Source of the DNA: Betaproteobacteria bacterium
Lineage (GTDB): Bacteria; Pseudomonadota; Gammaproteobacteria; Burkholderiales; Burkholderiaceae_C
Direction: 5' to 3'
NCBI GenBank assembly: GCA_025356445.1
Contig: JANXSZ010000026.1
Location: 1 to 36,644 of the forward strand
Length of the DNA stretch: 36,644 nucleotides
A program made the position numbers and the translations under genes. Every line of letters begins with the position of its first letter. Position 1 is the first letter of the stretch. Under the pieces are notes generated by a model. That model worked only from the letters and a program-made list of their open reading frames with translations. It was not told the DNA's origin and did not search any database. This document shows positions 25,350 through 35,433 of the stretch, in pieces.

Positions 25350-25371
25350 AGCAGCTATTGAATACATAGCA
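25350..25371 (-). repeat. Intergenic repeat element, copy 1
   Basis: Read on the minus strand, this 22-bp segment matches 35728-35749 at 19 of 22 positions (TGCTATGTA...ATAGCTGCT). It sits in the ilvB-ilvH gap. From memory, similar 'ATAGCTGCTT' segments recur between genes in Comamonadaceae. Confidence 0.5.
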
Positions 25372-25436
25372 AGTACCGCGGTATTTGCGCTTTTTGAATC
25401 ACCTTTAACTTTTTGACGAATCTATTGCCCGCCAAG

Positions 25437-25458
25437 CCTGTCACTTACCGGTGGCAGG
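25437..25458 (+). promoter_or_regulatory. Hairpin 30 nt before the ilvH start
   Basis: CCTGTCAC (25437-25444) pairs with GTGGCAGG (25451-25458) with one G-U pair, loop TTACCG. It lies upstream of the AGAGG Shine-Dalgarno of ilvH and could mark RNA processing or modulate ilvH translation. No role is proven. Confidence 0.45.
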
Positions 25459-25488
25459 GGAGGGCGGCGAAAAGAGGAATCTGTCCCT

Positions 25489-25980
25489 ATGAAACACATC
25501 ATTGCCGTTTTGCTGGAAAACGAACCCGGTGCCTTGTCCCGTGTCGTTGGCTTGTTCTCCGCCCGTGGCTACAACATTGAGTCCTTGACGGTGGCCCCCA
25601 CCGAAGACCCTACGTTGTCGCGCATGACGATTCAAACCTCGGGTTCGGATGACGTGATTGAACAGATCACCAAGCACCTGAACCGTCTGATTGAAGTCGT
25701 CAAAGTGGTAGACCTTACCGAAGGCTCGTACACCGAGCGTGAGCTGATGATGGTCAAGCTGCGTGCGGTGGGCAAAGAGCGTGAAGAAATGAAGCGCATG
25801 GCCGATATCTTCCGTGGCCGCATCATTGACGTCACCGAGAAGAGCTACACCATCGAATTGACTGGCACCCAGGATAAAAACGACGCGTTTTTAGAAGCTG
25901 TGGACAAGACCGCCATTCTGGAAACTGTGCGTACCGGCCCTAGCGGCATTGGCCGAGGTGAGAGAATCCTGCGCGTTTGA
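25489..25980 (+). CDS. ilvH: Acetolactate synthase small (regulatory) subunit
   Basis: The 163-residue subunit starts MKHIIAVLLENEPGALSRV, the ACT domain that binds valine and relays feedback inhibition to the large subunit. A C-terminal ACT-like domain follows at about 80-160. Length is that of IlvH/IlvN. The AGAGG Shine-Dalgarno lies about 11 nt before the ATG, rather far. ilvC follows after 87 bp. Confidence 0.95.
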   Translation: MKHIIAVLLENEPGALSRVVGLFSARGYNIESLTVAPTEDPTLSRMTIQTSGSDDVIEQITKHLNRLIEVVKVVDLTEGSYTERELMMVKLRAVGKEREEMKRMADIFRGRIIDVTEKSYTIELTGTQDKNDAFLEAVDKTAILETVRTGPSGIGRGERILRV

Positions 25981-26058
25981 GTTTTTTGCGTTGAGTTTGC
26001 ATTTGTAAATCAACCCTGATATTTTGAATCAACCCCCGGCTGACAAGCCTTTTTCTGA

Positions 26059-27084
<1,026 letters not shown>

Positions 27085-27122
27085 TCCGGGACTGGCTTTT
27101 GCCCTTTCAGGGTGATGTCAGC

Positions 27123-27146
27123 AAAGGCCACTTCGGTGGCCTTTTT
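27123..27146 (+). terminator. Intrinsic terminator of the ilvBHC operon
   Basis: GGCCAC (27126-27131) pairs with GTGGCC (27136-27141) around a TTCG tetraloop. AAA before and TTTTT after (27142-27146) extend the stem and supply the U-run. It lies 39 bp after the ilvC stop. Confidence 0.92.
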
Positions 27147-27288
27147 CATTGCTGCCACACCTGCTGACTTACACTGGCACTTCCTATTTGCACCTGAGCC
27201 TTGGCGGTAACGCGGTGGCCACTGTGATTAGATTACTCTCAAATTTGTAGCGCGTAATGCTCTACAAGTAAGCACTACAGGCACATTT

Positions 27289-28104
27289 ATGCATGATGGC
27301 AATGATTCAGACAACTCCGCTCACAGCGCGGTGGTGGTGCGCAAACGGCGCAAAGGCATCTATATCCTGCCTAACCTTTTTACGCTAGGCGGGTTGTTTG
27401 GCGGGTTTTATGCGGTTGTGATGGCGATGAACGGCCGTTTTGACCAGGCCTCGATCGGCGTGTTCGCAGCCATGGTACTGGACAGTTTGGATGGCCGCGT
27501 CGCGCGCATGACCAATACCCAGAGTGCCTTTGGTGAACAAATGGACTCACTCGCTGACATGGTGTCTTTTGGCGCTGCCCCTGCGCTGATTGCCTACGAG
27601 TGGGGCTTGCGTGATTTGGGGCGCTGGGGCTGGATCGCCGCCTTCGTCTATTGCGCCTGCGCTGCGCTGCGCTTGGCTCGCTTCAATGTGAATACCAGTG
27701 TGGTTGACAAGCGCTATTTCCAGGGTCTGCCGTCGCCTGCCGCTGCTGCCTTGGTGATGGGTTTCATCTGGTTGATGACCGATGCGGATGTGAAGGGGGC
27801 AACCATGGCATGGCCCACGTTTGCCTTTGCCTTGTACGCAGGCCTCACCATGGTGACGAATGTGCCGTTTTACAGCTTCAAAGATGTGCACATGAAAAAG
27901 AGCGTACCGTTCACGGTGATTGTGCTGTTCGCTTTAGGCATTGGCGTGGTCAACATTCATCCGCCCATTGTGCTGTTCAGCGTGTTTGTTGCTTACGGTT
28001 TGAGCGGCTATGTGATTTATGGCTGGCGCAAGTTCAAAGGTGTGCAAACCAGTGTCATTAGCACCTCTACGGACGAGCCGGATGAGCGTGGATTGCACAA
28101 GTAG
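27289..28104 (+). CDS. pssA: CDP-diacylglycerol-serine O-phosphatidyltransferase (phosphatidylserine synthase)
   Basis: The 271-residue membrane enzyme transfers phosphatidyl from CDP-diacylglycerol to serine, leading to phosphatidylethanolamine. The CDP-alcohol phosphatidyltransferase motif is complete: DSLDGRVARMTNTQS...GEQMDSLAD, with all the metal-binding Asp residues. Several hydrophobic spans follow. The ATG at 27289 lacks a strong Shine-Dalgarno. It lies between the ilvBHC terminator and the leucine attenuator, so it is probably its own unit. Confidence 0.93.
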   Translation: MHDGNDSDNSAHSAVVVRKRRKGIYILPNLFTLGGLFGGFYAVVMAMNGRFDQASIGVFAAMVLDSLDGRVARMTNTQSAFGEQMDSLADMVSFGAAPALIAYEWGLRDLGRWGWIAAFVYCACAALRLARFNVNTSVVDKRYFQGLPSPAAAALVMGFIWLMTDADVKGATMAWPTFAFALYAGLTMVTNVPFYSFKDVHMKKSVPFTVIVLFALGIGVVNIHPPIVLFSVFVAYGLSGYVIYGWRKFKGVQTSVISTSTDEPDERGLHK

Positions 28105-28150
28105 GCCAGTTGCTGGTACCTGTCGCTGTAATTTGTACTAAAATCTTCAT

Positions 28151-28204
28151 ATGAATCAAATTTCGCTATCGCTACTGCTAATCCCCTACGGGCGGAGACG
28201 GTAG
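28151..28204 (+). CDS. Leucine leader peptide (attenuator, leuL-like)
   Basis: A 17-codon frame encodes MNQISLSLLLIPYGRRR. It has four Leu codons in a cluster (6, 8, 9, 10), three of them CTA, a codon rarely used in the neighbouring genes. The coding stretch contains one strand of a pause hairpin and the antiterminator strand, and ends at TAG 28202-28204, just before the terminator hairpin. This is the layout of leu/ilv-type transcription attenuation. No clear Shine-Dalgarno is visible. The -10-like ACTAAAAT lies close upstream, so the transcript may start only a few bases before the ATG. Confidence 0.75.
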   Translation: MNQISLSLLLIPYGRRR

Positions 28205-28258
28205 CGCACGCGCAATTCCTGTCAAAACGGCCCGTTTGCACCAGCAGCGGGCCGTTTT
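28170..28258 (+). promoter_or_regulatory. Leucine attenuator: pause hairpin, antiterminator and terminator
   Basis: Three pairings compete. A pause hairpin joins CGCTACTG (28170-28177, in the Leu codons) to CGGTAGCG (28199-28206, over the stop codon). An antiterminator pairs ACGGGC (28188-28193) with GCCCGT (28230-28235). A terminator pairs AAAACGGCCCG (28224-28234) with CGGGCCGTTTT (28248-28258), an 11-bp perfect stem. A ribosome stalled at early Leu codons leaves ACGGGC free and blocks the terminator. One that reaches the stop codon covers ACGGGC and lets the terminator form. It would control the two leuA genes by leucyl-tRNA charging. Confidence 0.75.
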
Positions 28259-28300
28259 GCATTGGGCTGTTGGTTTTTGAAAACTGAGTGAAACCTAACC

Positions 28301-30001
28301 ATGTTGAACCATCCCGCCAGCAAATACGCCGCTTTCAAACCCGTCGCCTTGCGCGACCGCACGTGGCCAGACGCTGTGCTGACGCAAGCGCCCATATGGC
28401 TCAGCACCGATCTGCGGGACGGTAACCAAGCGCTGATTGAGCCGATGGATGCCGCACGCAAACTGCGCATGTTCGAGACGCTGGTGGCGGTGGGTTTCAA
28501 AGAGATTGAAATCGGGTTTCCCTCTGCTTCGCAAGTCGAATTCGAATTTGTGCGCAAACTGATTGACGAGAATCTTATTCCTGACGATGTGACCATTCAG
28601 GTACTGACACAGGCCCGTGAACCTTTGATTCGCCGCACTTTTGAGTCGCTTCAAGGGGCCAAGCGCGCTATCGTCCATCTCTACAACGCCACTGCACCGG
28701 TGATGCGCCGCGTCGTGCTGGGCATGAACGAAGATGAGATTGTCGATTTGGCCGTGACACACGCCCAGATGTTCAATGACTTTGCCGCTAAGCAACCCCA
28801 AACACACTGGACTTTCCAGTACTCTCCAGAGATGTTTTCAGGCACTGAATTGGCATTCTCTAAGCATGTGGTTGATGCTGTGACTGCTGTCTGGCAGCCC
28901 ACTCCAGCGCACAAGTGCATTGTCAATTTGCCTTCTACCGTAGAGCATTCCACCCCCAACATCTTTGCCGACATGATTGAATGGATGCACCGCCACTTGG
29001 CACGGCGCGAAGCCATCGTGTTGTGTGTCCATCCACACAACGACCGTGGCACCGGTACGGCGGCAGGTGAGTTCGCGCTGATGGCGGGGGCTGATCGCAT
29101 TGAAGGGTGCTTGTTTGGAAATGGCGAGCGCACTGGTAATTTGGATTTGGTCAACGTGGCGTTGAACCTTTACACCCAGGGTGTTTCACCGGGCTTGGAT
29201 TTTTCCAATATCGACGAGATTCGCCGCACGGTGGAGTTCTGCAACCAGTTGCCTGTTCATCCACGCCATCCTTACGCCGGCGATTTGGTCTATACCTCGT
29301 TCTCAGGGTCGCACCAGGATGCCATCAAGAAAGCGTTTTCAGCGCGCAAGGCGGATGATATTTGGGACATTCCTTACTTGCCGATTGACCCCAAAGACCT
29401 GGGTCGCAGCTACGAAGCCGTGATTCGCGTGAACAGCCAGTCGGGCAAGGGCGGTATCGCGTATTTGCTGGAAAGCGAATTTGGCCTGGAGTTACCTCGC
29501 CGCTTGCAAATTGAATTCAGCCGTGTGGTGCAAGGCGTGATGGACGCTGCCGGCAAGGAGCTGACCGCGAAAGATTTGTGGGACTTGTTTGAGCGTGAAT
29601 ACGGTGTGGCCAGCGTGGCAGCCCCGCACCACCAGTTGCACGAAGAGCCGCGGGCTGACGGTACGGCCTGGGTCAAGATGGCTGCCCAGGTGGCGCTGGC
29701 AGGCAAGTCTTACCACCTGAATGGCGAAGGTACTGGGCCCATCGACGCGTTTATTGCGGGACTCAATGCCGCCACAGGACACAGCGTGCGGGTGCTGGAT
29801 TACCATGAGCACGCGATGGGTTCAGGGGCTAACGCCAAAGCGGTTGCCTACCTCGAATTGCGCGTGGATGACCGCGAGACGCTCTTCGGTGTGGGCATGG
29901 ACGCCAATATCGTGTCTGCTTCGTTGAAGGCCATACTGTCTGGCGTACAGCGTGCACAAGCACCTCAGCCTGTACCCACCACTGAATTTGTGACTGCTTA
30001 A
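28301..30001 (+). CDS. leuA: 2-isopropylmalate synthase, long (yeast/actinobacterial-type) form
   Basis: The 566-residue enzyme condenses acetyl-CoA with 2-oxoisovalerate, the first committed step of leucine synthesis. It belongs to the long LeuA group (TIGR00970-like): [13 protein letters not shown] at about residue 30, the metal-binding [14 protein letters not shown], and FGNGERTGN. The C-terminal regulatory domain (about 430-550) includes [15 protein letters not shown]. It follows the leucine attenuator with a 42-bp gap and is followed after 24 bp by a second, different leuA. The Shine-Dalgarno is weak. Confidence 0.93.
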   Translation: MLNHPASKYAAFKPVALRDRTWPDAVLTQAPIWLSTDLRDGNQALIEPMDAARKLRMFETLVAVGFKEIEIGFPSASQVEFEFVRKLIDENLIPDDVTIQVLTQAREPLIRRTFESLQGAKRAIVHLYNATAPVMRRVVLGMNEDEIVDLAVTHAQMFNDFAAKQPQTHWTFQYSPEMFSGTELAFSKHVVDAVTAVWQPTPAHKCIVNLPSTVEHSTPNIFADMIEWMHRHLARREAIVLCVHPHNDRGTGTAAGEFALMAGADRIEGCLFGNGERTGNLDLVNVALNLYTQGVSPGLDFSNIDEIRRTVEFCNQLPVHPRHPYAGDLVYTSFSGSHQDAIKKAFSARKADDIWDIPYLPIDPKDLGRSYEAVIRVNSQSGKGGIAYLLESEFGLELPRRLQIEFSRVVQGVMDAAGKELTAKDLWDLFEREYGVASVAAPHHQLHEEPRADGTAWVKMAAQVALAGKSYHLNGEGTGPIDAFIAGLNAATGHSVRVLDYHEHAMGSGANAKAVAYLELRVDDRETLFGVGMDANIVSASLKAILSGVQRAQAPQPVPTTEFVTA

Positions 30002-30025
30002 AACAACCTGAACAGGAGATTCTCC

Positions 30026-31564
30026 ATGACCGACAAACTCATTATTTTTGACACCACTTTGCGTGATGGCGAGCAGTCGCCTGGCGCATCCATGACCAAG
30101 GACGAGAAAGTCCGTATCGCTCGCCAGCTGGAGCGCTTGAAGGTGGACGTGATTGAAGCGGGCTTTGCAGCCAGTTCAAACGGCGATTTTGAATGCGTGA
30201 AAGCCATTGCCGAAGTTATCCGCGAGTCCACCATTTGTTCTTTGGCCCGCGCCAATGACCGCGACATTGCGCGTGCCGCTGAGGCCCTGAAGCCTGCCGC
30301 TTCAGGGCGTTTGCACCTGTTCTTGGCCACCAGCGCCTTGCACATGGAAAAGAAGCTGCGCATGTCGCCCGATCAGGTGTTTGAGCAGGCCAAGCTTTCC
30401 ACCCGTTTCGCCCGCAATTTGATGGACAACATCGAGTTCAGCCCGGAAGACGGCTACCGCTCTGACCCCGACTTTCTCTGCCGTGTGATTGAGGCGGTGA
30501 TTGCTGAAGGGGCCACCACCATCAACGTGCCTGACACCGTGGGCTACGCCATTCCTGAGTTGTATGGCAACTTCATCAAGAATTTGCGCGAGCGTATTCC
30601 CAATTCCGACAAAGCCATTTGGTCAGTCCATTGCCATAACGATTTGGGCATGGCCGTAGCCAACAGCTTAGCCGGGGTGAAGATCGGTGGCGCGCGCCAA
30701 GTGGAATGCACCATCAATGGCCTGGGTGAGCGCGCAGGCAACTGTTCACTCGAAGAAGTGGTGATGGCGGTCAAGACGCGCAAAGACTACTTTGGTCTGA
30801 CGATGGGCATAGACACCCAGCATATTCTGGCCGCCAGCCGCATGGTCAGCCAGACTACCGGTTTTGTCGTTCAGCCAAACAAAGCGGTAGTGGGGGCCAA
30901 CGCATTTGCGCACGCCAGCGGCATTCACCAAGATGGTGTGCTTAAGGCCCGTGACACTTACGAAATCATGCGTGCCGAAGACGTGGGTTGGTCGGCCAAC
31001 AAAATTGTGTTGGGCAAGCTCAGCGGGCGCAATGCCTTCAAGCAGCGTTTGACTGAGCTAGGTGTGCAGCTTGACAGTGAAACCGCCATCAACCACGCGT
31101 TCACCCGTTTTAAAGAACTGGCTGACCGCAAGAGCGAGATTTTTGACGAAGACATCCTTGCGCTGGTCAGCGATGAGAGCGTGACGGATGAGAAGGAGCA
31201 GTACGGCTTCATCTCCTTGTCGCAGCGCAGCGAAACCGGTGAGCAGCCCCATGCCGCTATCGTCATTACGGTCAATGGCAAAGAATTCAAAGCGGAGTCC
31301 AGTGGCAATGGCCCGGTGGACGCATCGCTCAAAGCGATTGAGTCGCACGTCAAAAGTGGTGCCGAAATGGTGCTGTACTCGGTGAACGCTATCAGTGGTT
31401 CGACCGAAAGCCAAGGTGAAGTGACGGTGCGTTTGCAAAACAGTGGTCGCGTGGTCAACGGTGTAGGCGCTGACCCCGATATCGTGGTGGCATCGGCCAA
31501 GGCTTACTTGAGTGCGCTGAACAAGCTGCACAGCAAGGCAGACAGGGTCGCTGCACAGGGGTAG
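30026..31564 (+). CDS. leuA: 2-isopropylmalate synthase, standard bacterial form
   Basis: The 512-residue enzyme is the common bacterial LeuA. It starts [20 protein letters not shown], with metal-binding [13 protein letters not shown] (about 205) and NGLGERAGN. The C-terminal LeuA allosteric domain (about 390-505) ends with [26 protein letters not shown] lies 8 nt before the ATG. It catalyses the same reaction as the preceding gene but is only distantly similar. The pair may differ in feedback sensitivity or substrate, which sequence alone cannot show. A hairpin at 31603 probably ends the transcript. Confidence 0.95.
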   Translation: MTDKLIIFDTTLRDGEQSPGASMTKDEKVRIARQLERLKVDVIEAGFAASSNGDFECVKAIAEVIRESTICSLARANDRDIARAAEALKPAASGRLHLFLATSALHMEKKLRMSPDQVFEQAKLSTRFARNLMDNIEFSPEDGYRSDPDFLCRVIEAVIAEGATTINVPDTVGYAIPELYGNFIKNLRERIPNSDKAIWSVHCHNDLGMAVANSLAGVKIGGARQVECTINGLGERAGNCSLEEVVMAVKTRKDYFGLTMGIDTQHILAASRMVSQTTGFVVQPNKAVVGANAFAHASGIHQDGVLKARDTYEIMRAEDVGWSANKIVLGKLSGRNAFKQRLTELGVQLDSETAINHAFTRFKELADRKSEIFDEDILALVSDESVTDEKEQYGFISLSQRSETGEQPHAAIVITVNGKEFKAESSGNGPVDASLKAIESHVKSGAEMVLYSVNAISGSTESQGEVTVRLQNSGRVVNGVGADPDIVVASAKAYLSALNKLHSKADRVAAQG

Positions 31565-31602
31565 CTTTACGTGCTCTGCCGCTGCGCAGAGGCTATGGAG
31601 AC

Positions 31603-31630
31603 GCAACAGCCGATTAAAATCGGCTGTTGC
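31603..31630 (+). terminator. Probable terminator after the leuA pair
   Basis: GCAACAGCCGA (31603-31613) pairs perfectly with TCGGCTGTTGC (31620-31630) around TTAAAA. Only a short T-run (ACTTTG) follows, so termination efficiency is uncertain. Confidence 0.7.
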
Positions 31631-31763
31631 ACTTTGTGGCTGACCACAGCACAGATGCAACATCACTTTTCAAATTAAAAAAACAACGCAAGTGATTGAT
31701 ACCGTTGTGGTTTCCAATATATCTATACACTCTGGCTTTTGTCCATTTGCCGGAGATGAATTC

Positions 31764-32882
31764 ATGACCTACCGAATGAGCACGTTCCCGCAATCTTCCC
31801 CATCACGTTTTCTGACCCGTTGGCTGCCACAGGTGCTGTCAGCTCTTGGCGTCGCTGTCATGGGTTGTGCCTTGGTCGTGCCTTTCGCTGCCCACGCAGC
31901 GCAGCAGGCACCTGCTAAAACGACCAAGGTCGCTGCTAAAAAACCGGCTTCCCCCTCTCTTCATGCGGCGGTGCAGGTCAAGAGCCGTATGCAAGGCAAG
32001 CGCGTGGTGGCGGCGGCTCGTCCGCGCTTTGTCAGCCGGGCTGTTTTCGTGCCTGCCAAACCGTCTTTCGGCCAAATGGCGGGTTTGCATGGGGCACAAG
32101 ACGCCCTGGATTTGAAATCCAGCGTGGCGCTGGTGATTGACCAGGACACCCGCGAGGTACTCTTCAGCAAGAACGATAAAGCGGTGCTGCCGATTGCCTC
32201 ATTGACCAAATTGATGACCGGCACTGTCATCAGCGAAGCCCGTCTGCCGATGGAAGAACTCATCACCATCACCCAAGACGATGTGGATACCGAAAAGGGT
32301 AGCAGCTCACGCCTGCGCGTCGGTGCGACTTTGAGCCGTGGTGAATTGCTTCACTTGGCCCTGATGTCCAGCGAAAATCGTGCTGCCCATGCTTTGGGTC
32401 GTACCTACCCCGGTGGTTTGCAGGTCTTTGCATCTCTGATGAACGCCAAAGCCCAGATGCTGGGAATGAAAGATACACATTACGTCGAGCCTACCGGCTT
32501 GTCCAGCCAAAACCAATCCAGTGCCCATGATTTGGCTACTTTGGTGAATGCCGCTTACCAAGACCCTGTGCTGCGCGAGCTGACGACTTCACCTGGCTAC
32601 CAAGTCGAAGTGGGAAACCGCACGCTGCAATACAACAACACCAACCGCTTGGTGAAAAACCCATCATGGGAAATTGGTTTGCAGAAAACCGGCTACATCA
32701 CCGAAGCCGGACAATGCTTGGTCATGCAAGCCAAGATTGCCGGACGCAAGCTCATCATGGTGTTTTTGGATTCTGCGGGCAAACTGAGCCGCTTGGGCGA
32801 TGCTGAGCGTGTGCGTCATTGGGTGGAGACCAGTCCCCGGTTTATGCCCGTCAGTGCACGCCAAGCCAGCGGGGGTAACTGA
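31764..32882 (+). CDS. pbpG: D-alanyl-D-alanine endopeptidase, PBP7-like (peptidase S11)
   Basis: The 372-residue periplasmic enzyme cleaves peptidoglycan cross-links or terminal D-Ala. The active-site motifs are intact: SLTK (146-149), SEN (203-205) and KTG (308-310). A signal peptide (about 20-46, ending AAHA) is followed by a basic Lys/Ala/Arg-rich stretch to about 95, before the catalytic domain begins at SSVALVIDQDTREVLF. The ATG at 31764 has GGAG 8 nt upstream. PBP7/PbpG is the best match by length and the lack of a C-terminal amphipathic anchor; DacA-type is less likely. Confidence 0.88.
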   Translation: MTYRMSTFPQSSPSRFLTRWLPQVLSALGVAVMGCALVVPFAAHAAQQAPAKTTKVAAKKPASPSLHAAVQVKSRMQGKRVVAAARPRFVSRAVFVPAKPSFGQMAGLHGAQDALDLKSSVALVIDQDTREVLFSKNDKAVLPIASLTKLMTGTVISEARLPMEELITITQDDVDTEKGSSSRLRVGATLSRGELLHLALMSSENRAAHALGRTYPGGLQVFASLMNAKAQMLGMKDTHYVEPTGLSSQNQSSAHDLATLVNAAYQDPVLRELTTSPGYQVEVGNRTLQYNNTNRLVKNPSWEIGLQKTGYITEAGQCLVMQAKIAGRKLIMVFLDSAGKLSRLGDAERVRHWVETSPRFMPVSARQASGGN

Positions 32883-32949
32883 TCCCTTTTGTTTCTTTTG
32901 ATCAAGGTCCTGATGAAGCTTGGCCAGAAAACCAGGTCACGGTCTGCGT

Positions 32950-33744
32950 CTAGTCTTTTGTGGTGTGACCAGGTTTGTAACCCAGTGCATTTGAGATTTC
33001 ATTCGCTGTAGTTTGTAGCTTAGGCAACCAGTTTTCGTCTAAACGATCTGCTGGTGCCGAAATCGACAACCCCGCTACCAAACGGGACTGGTCGTCGTAA
33101 ATGCCTGCAGCCATGCAACGCACGCCTAACTCCAGTTCTTCGTTGTCACGTGCAATGCCATATTGACGGGCTTTGGACAGCTCACGCTCCAGCACAGCCA
33201 GTTGTGTGATGCTGTTACGGGTGTGGCCGGAGAGTCCCGTGCGCGTAGCGTAGGCACGCACGCGTTGCAAGTCATCTACCGCCAAAAATAATTTACCTAC
33301 TGAGGTCAAATGCAGCGGCGCTCGTCCACCAATAGCCCTTACAACCTGCATACCGGAGCGTTCGCTGTAGGCTCGCTCTACATAAACGATCTCATCGCCC
33401 TGGCGCATGCTGAGGTTGACGGGCTGCTGCGTCAGCTTGTGCAGTTCGCGCATGGGGGTCAACGCAGCATCGCGTACGTTCAACCGGCCTTTGACCAAGT
33501 TACCCAGTTCCAGCAACCGCATACCGAGCCGATAGCTGCCAGCTTCGGGCCGGTCCACATAGCGGCCAATGGTCAAGTCGTTCAGGATGCGGTGGGTCGT
33601 AGAAGGATGCAACCCTGTTCTTTCGCTGATTTCTTTCAGCGAAACCGACTCTTCTTTAGAGGCCAGCACGTCCATCACTGAAAAAATTCTCTCAATGACC
33701 TGGATGGTGGGGGATACGGGGGTATTAGGGTCTGACGTTCTCAT
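32950..33744 (-). CDS. IclR family transcriptional regulator
   Basis: The 264-residue regulator has a winged HTH (about 14-75, with SLKEISERTGLHPSTTHRILNDL) and an IclR effector domain (about 90-255, with GRAPLHLTSVGKLFLA and ELELGVRCMAAGIYDD). The ATG at 33744 is chosen because it opens the conserved region; an in-frame TTG at 33759 is possible and neither has a clear Shine-Dalgarno. It converges on the PBP7 gene and lies 49 bp after bpt. The target genes and effector are not evident from the neighbours. Confidence 0.9.
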   Translation of the reverse strand: MRTSDPNTPVSPTIQVIERIFSVMDVLASKEESVSLKEISERTGLHPSTTHRILNDLTIGRYVDRPEAGSYRLGMRLLELGNLVKGRLNVRDAALTPMRELHKLTQQPVNLSMRQGDEIVYVERAYSERSGMQVVRAIGGRAPLHLTSVGKLFLAVDDLQRVRAYATRTGLSGHTRNSITQLAVLERELSKARQYGIARDNEELELGVRCMAAGIYDDQSRLVAGLSISAPADRLDENWLPKLQTTANEISNALGYKPGHTTKD

Positions 33745-33793
33745 GGGGGGCGCGTTCAATTATGCGCCAAATTTTATCTTGTGAAATGTGACT

Positions 33794-34546
33794 TCACCGT
33801 TGACTTGGCTTTGAACCCTTTGCCCATACCCCGTCACGCAAAATTTCATGCGGTAAAAAATCGGCTTTGTAGTTCATCTTGCCGCTCTCCGCAATCCAGT
33901 AACCCAGGTAAACGTAGGGCAAGCTTAAAGAGCGTGCCTGGTCGATTTGCCACATCACGCTGAAAGTGCCGTAGCTGGTGCCGACTTCAGGTTCGTAAAA
34001 CGTGTAGACCGCTGACAGCCCCAAATCCAACACGTCCAGTATCGACACCATGACCAAGCGGCCTGGACTACCGTCGTCTGTTACTGTGCGGAATTCGACC
34101 AAGCGTGAATTTACCCGGCTTTGCAGCAGAAACTGGGTGTACTGATTGATGCTGTCATGGTCCATGCCTCCACCCGAGTGCCGCCCGGACTGGTAGCGCA
34201 GATACAGCTCGTAATGCTCGGCTACAAAATGCAGGGGGGCTACCTGCACTTGCAAATGTTGATGTCGTGATACGGCACGGCGCTGGCTGCGATCGGGCTT
34301 GAACTGCGCTACCGGCACGCGCAGAGGTACGCAGGCTTGGCAGTTGTCGCAGTAGGGTCGGTAGGTGAACATGCCACTGCGGCGAAAACCTTTGTCCACC
34401 AAATCGGAGTAAGCGCTGTTGTGGATCAAATGGCTGGGCGTGGCTACCTGCGACCTCGCTTGCCGCTGCGCCAAGTAGCTGCACTCGTAGGGGGCTGTGG
34501 CGTAAAACTGCAAGGTCTGAACGGGGAGATCGTTGAGATGCGTCAC
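33794..34546 (-). CDS. bpt: Aspartate/glutamate leucyltransferase (bacterial Ate1 homologue)
   Basis: The 250-residue enzyme transfers leucine from leucyl-tRNA to proteins that start with Asp or Glu, marking them for ClpS/ClpAP. The N-terminal Cys cluster YCDNCQAC (65-72) and the long C-terminal GNAT-like region ([18 protein letters not shown] near 220) are typical. It starts with GTG, preceded by GAGG at 7 nt. aat lies 47 bp upstream on the same strand, so both N-degron transferases form an operon. Amino-acid choice (Leu rather than Arg) is by family convention. Confidence 0.9.
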   Translation of the reverse strand: MTHLNDLPVQTLQFYATAPYECSYLAQRQARSQVATPSHLIHNSAYSDLVDKGFRRSGMFTYRPYCDNCQACVPLRVPVAQFKPDRSQRRAVSRHQHLQVQVAPLHFVAEHYELYLRYQSGRHSGGGMDHDSINQYTQFLLQSRVNSRLVEFRTVTDDGSPGRLVMVSILDVLDLGLSAVYTFYEPEVGTSYGTFSVMWQIDQARSLSLPYVYLGYWIAESGKMNYKADFLPHEILRDGVWAKGSKPSQR

Positions 34547-34593
34547 CAGGAAACCTCAATAAAACGGGATGTAGCGGGCAGTGTTGGGGTGTA

Positions 34594-35373
34594 TCAGGCC
34601 GGTGTTGCAGGTTGAAACAAGCGATTCCAGTATACGTTTTCAAAGTGCCAAGGCAGATCGGGCAACGTGCAAGCCTGCGTCAGGTGTGTGGCAAAACGGC
34701 TGCGGCTGATTTCACGCGCGCCCAGTGAAGCGAGGTGGCGCGTGTTTTGCTGACAGTCGATCAGATCGACGCCTTGCACACGGCAAAATGCGACCAAGCC
34801 TGCCAAAGCGATTTTGGACGCATCCGTTTTGCGGCTGAACATGGATTCGCCAAACACGGCATGGCCGATGGCCACACAGTACAGTCCACCCACCAACTGC
34901 CCTTGCACCCAGGTTTCAATGCTGTGGGCAAATCCCGCCCGGTGCAGCGCCTCGTAGGCCGCCACCATGTCCGGGACGATCCAGGTGCCGTTTGCAACCG
35001 TGCTTCCATCGCGTGGGCTGTGGGCACAGGCGCGAATCACCTCACCAAACGCCGTATCAAAGCGTAACTCGCAAGTCGGATCGTTTATGAATTTATGCAG
35101 CGTTTTTGCCAACGAGCGGTGCAAGCGGAAATCAGCCGGAGGCAGCACCATGCGTGGATCGGTGCTCCACCACAAAATAGGCTGGTCTTCGCTGAACCAG
35201 GGGAAGATGCCGTGGCTATAAGCTTGAAGCAGAGAATTCACATCCAAGGCCCCGCCCGCCGCCAATAATCCCGGTACGGGATCTGCAATGCCCCAAGCGG
35301 CGTCAATCGGCGGAAAGGTTTCGCCAGGCTCAAGCCAGGGCAGTTGGGCCGGTGGAGGTGATGGGCTGTGCAT
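34594..35373 (-). CDS. aat: Leucyl/phenylalanyl-tRNA-protein transferase
   Basis: The 259-residue enzyme adds Leu or Phe to proteins with N-terminal Lys or Arg for degradation by ClpAP. Family motifs are SHGIFPWF, WWSTDPRMVL, GLYCVAIGHAVFGESMFS and DLIDCQQNTRHLASLGAREISR. The ATG at 35373 has AAAGGA 7 nt upstream. It is the first gene of an aat-bpt operon and begins just after the old tRNA-Asn terminator. It is the last clearly native gene before the right-hand element. Confidence 0.95.
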   Translation of the reverse strand: MHSPSPPPAQLPWLEPGETFPPIDAAWGIADPVPGLLAAGGALDVNSLLQAYSHGIFPWFSEDQPILWWSTDPRMVLPPADFRLHRSLAKTLHKFINDPTCELRFDTAFGEVIRACAHSPRDGSTVANGTWIVPDMVAAYEALHRAGFAHSIETWVQGQLVGGLYCVAIGHAVFGESMFSRKTDASKIALAGLVAFCRVQGVDLIDCQQNTRHLASLGAREISRSRFATHLTQACTLPDLPWHFENVYWNRLFQPATPA

Positions 35374-35389
35374 CTGAAATCCTTTGCAC

Positions 35390-35426
35390 AAAAAACAAAA
35401 GGGGTTACGAATGAACGTAACCCCTT
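35390..35426 (-). terminator. Terminator of the former tRNA-Asn gene
   Basis: AAGGGGTTACG (35399-35409) and CGTAACCCCTT (35416-35426) form a perfect 11-bp stem with loop AATGAA. On the minus strand it is followed by a T-rich run. It lies 8 nt past the 3' end of the tRNA-Asn fragment. Confidence 0.85.
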
Positions 35427-35433
35427 GAATTTT

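Noticed and set aside
27175-27192. Sigma-54-like TGGCAC...TTTGCA upstream of pssA
   Set aside because: The GG and GC elements are two bases too far apart compared with the strict -24/-12 spacing, and no activator sites are near.
28100-28150. A sigma-70 promoter for the leucine leader with -35 TTGCTG
   Set aside because: The spacing to the TACTAA/TAAAAT boxes is 20 bp or more, so only a tentative -10-like element is mentioned in the leader entry.
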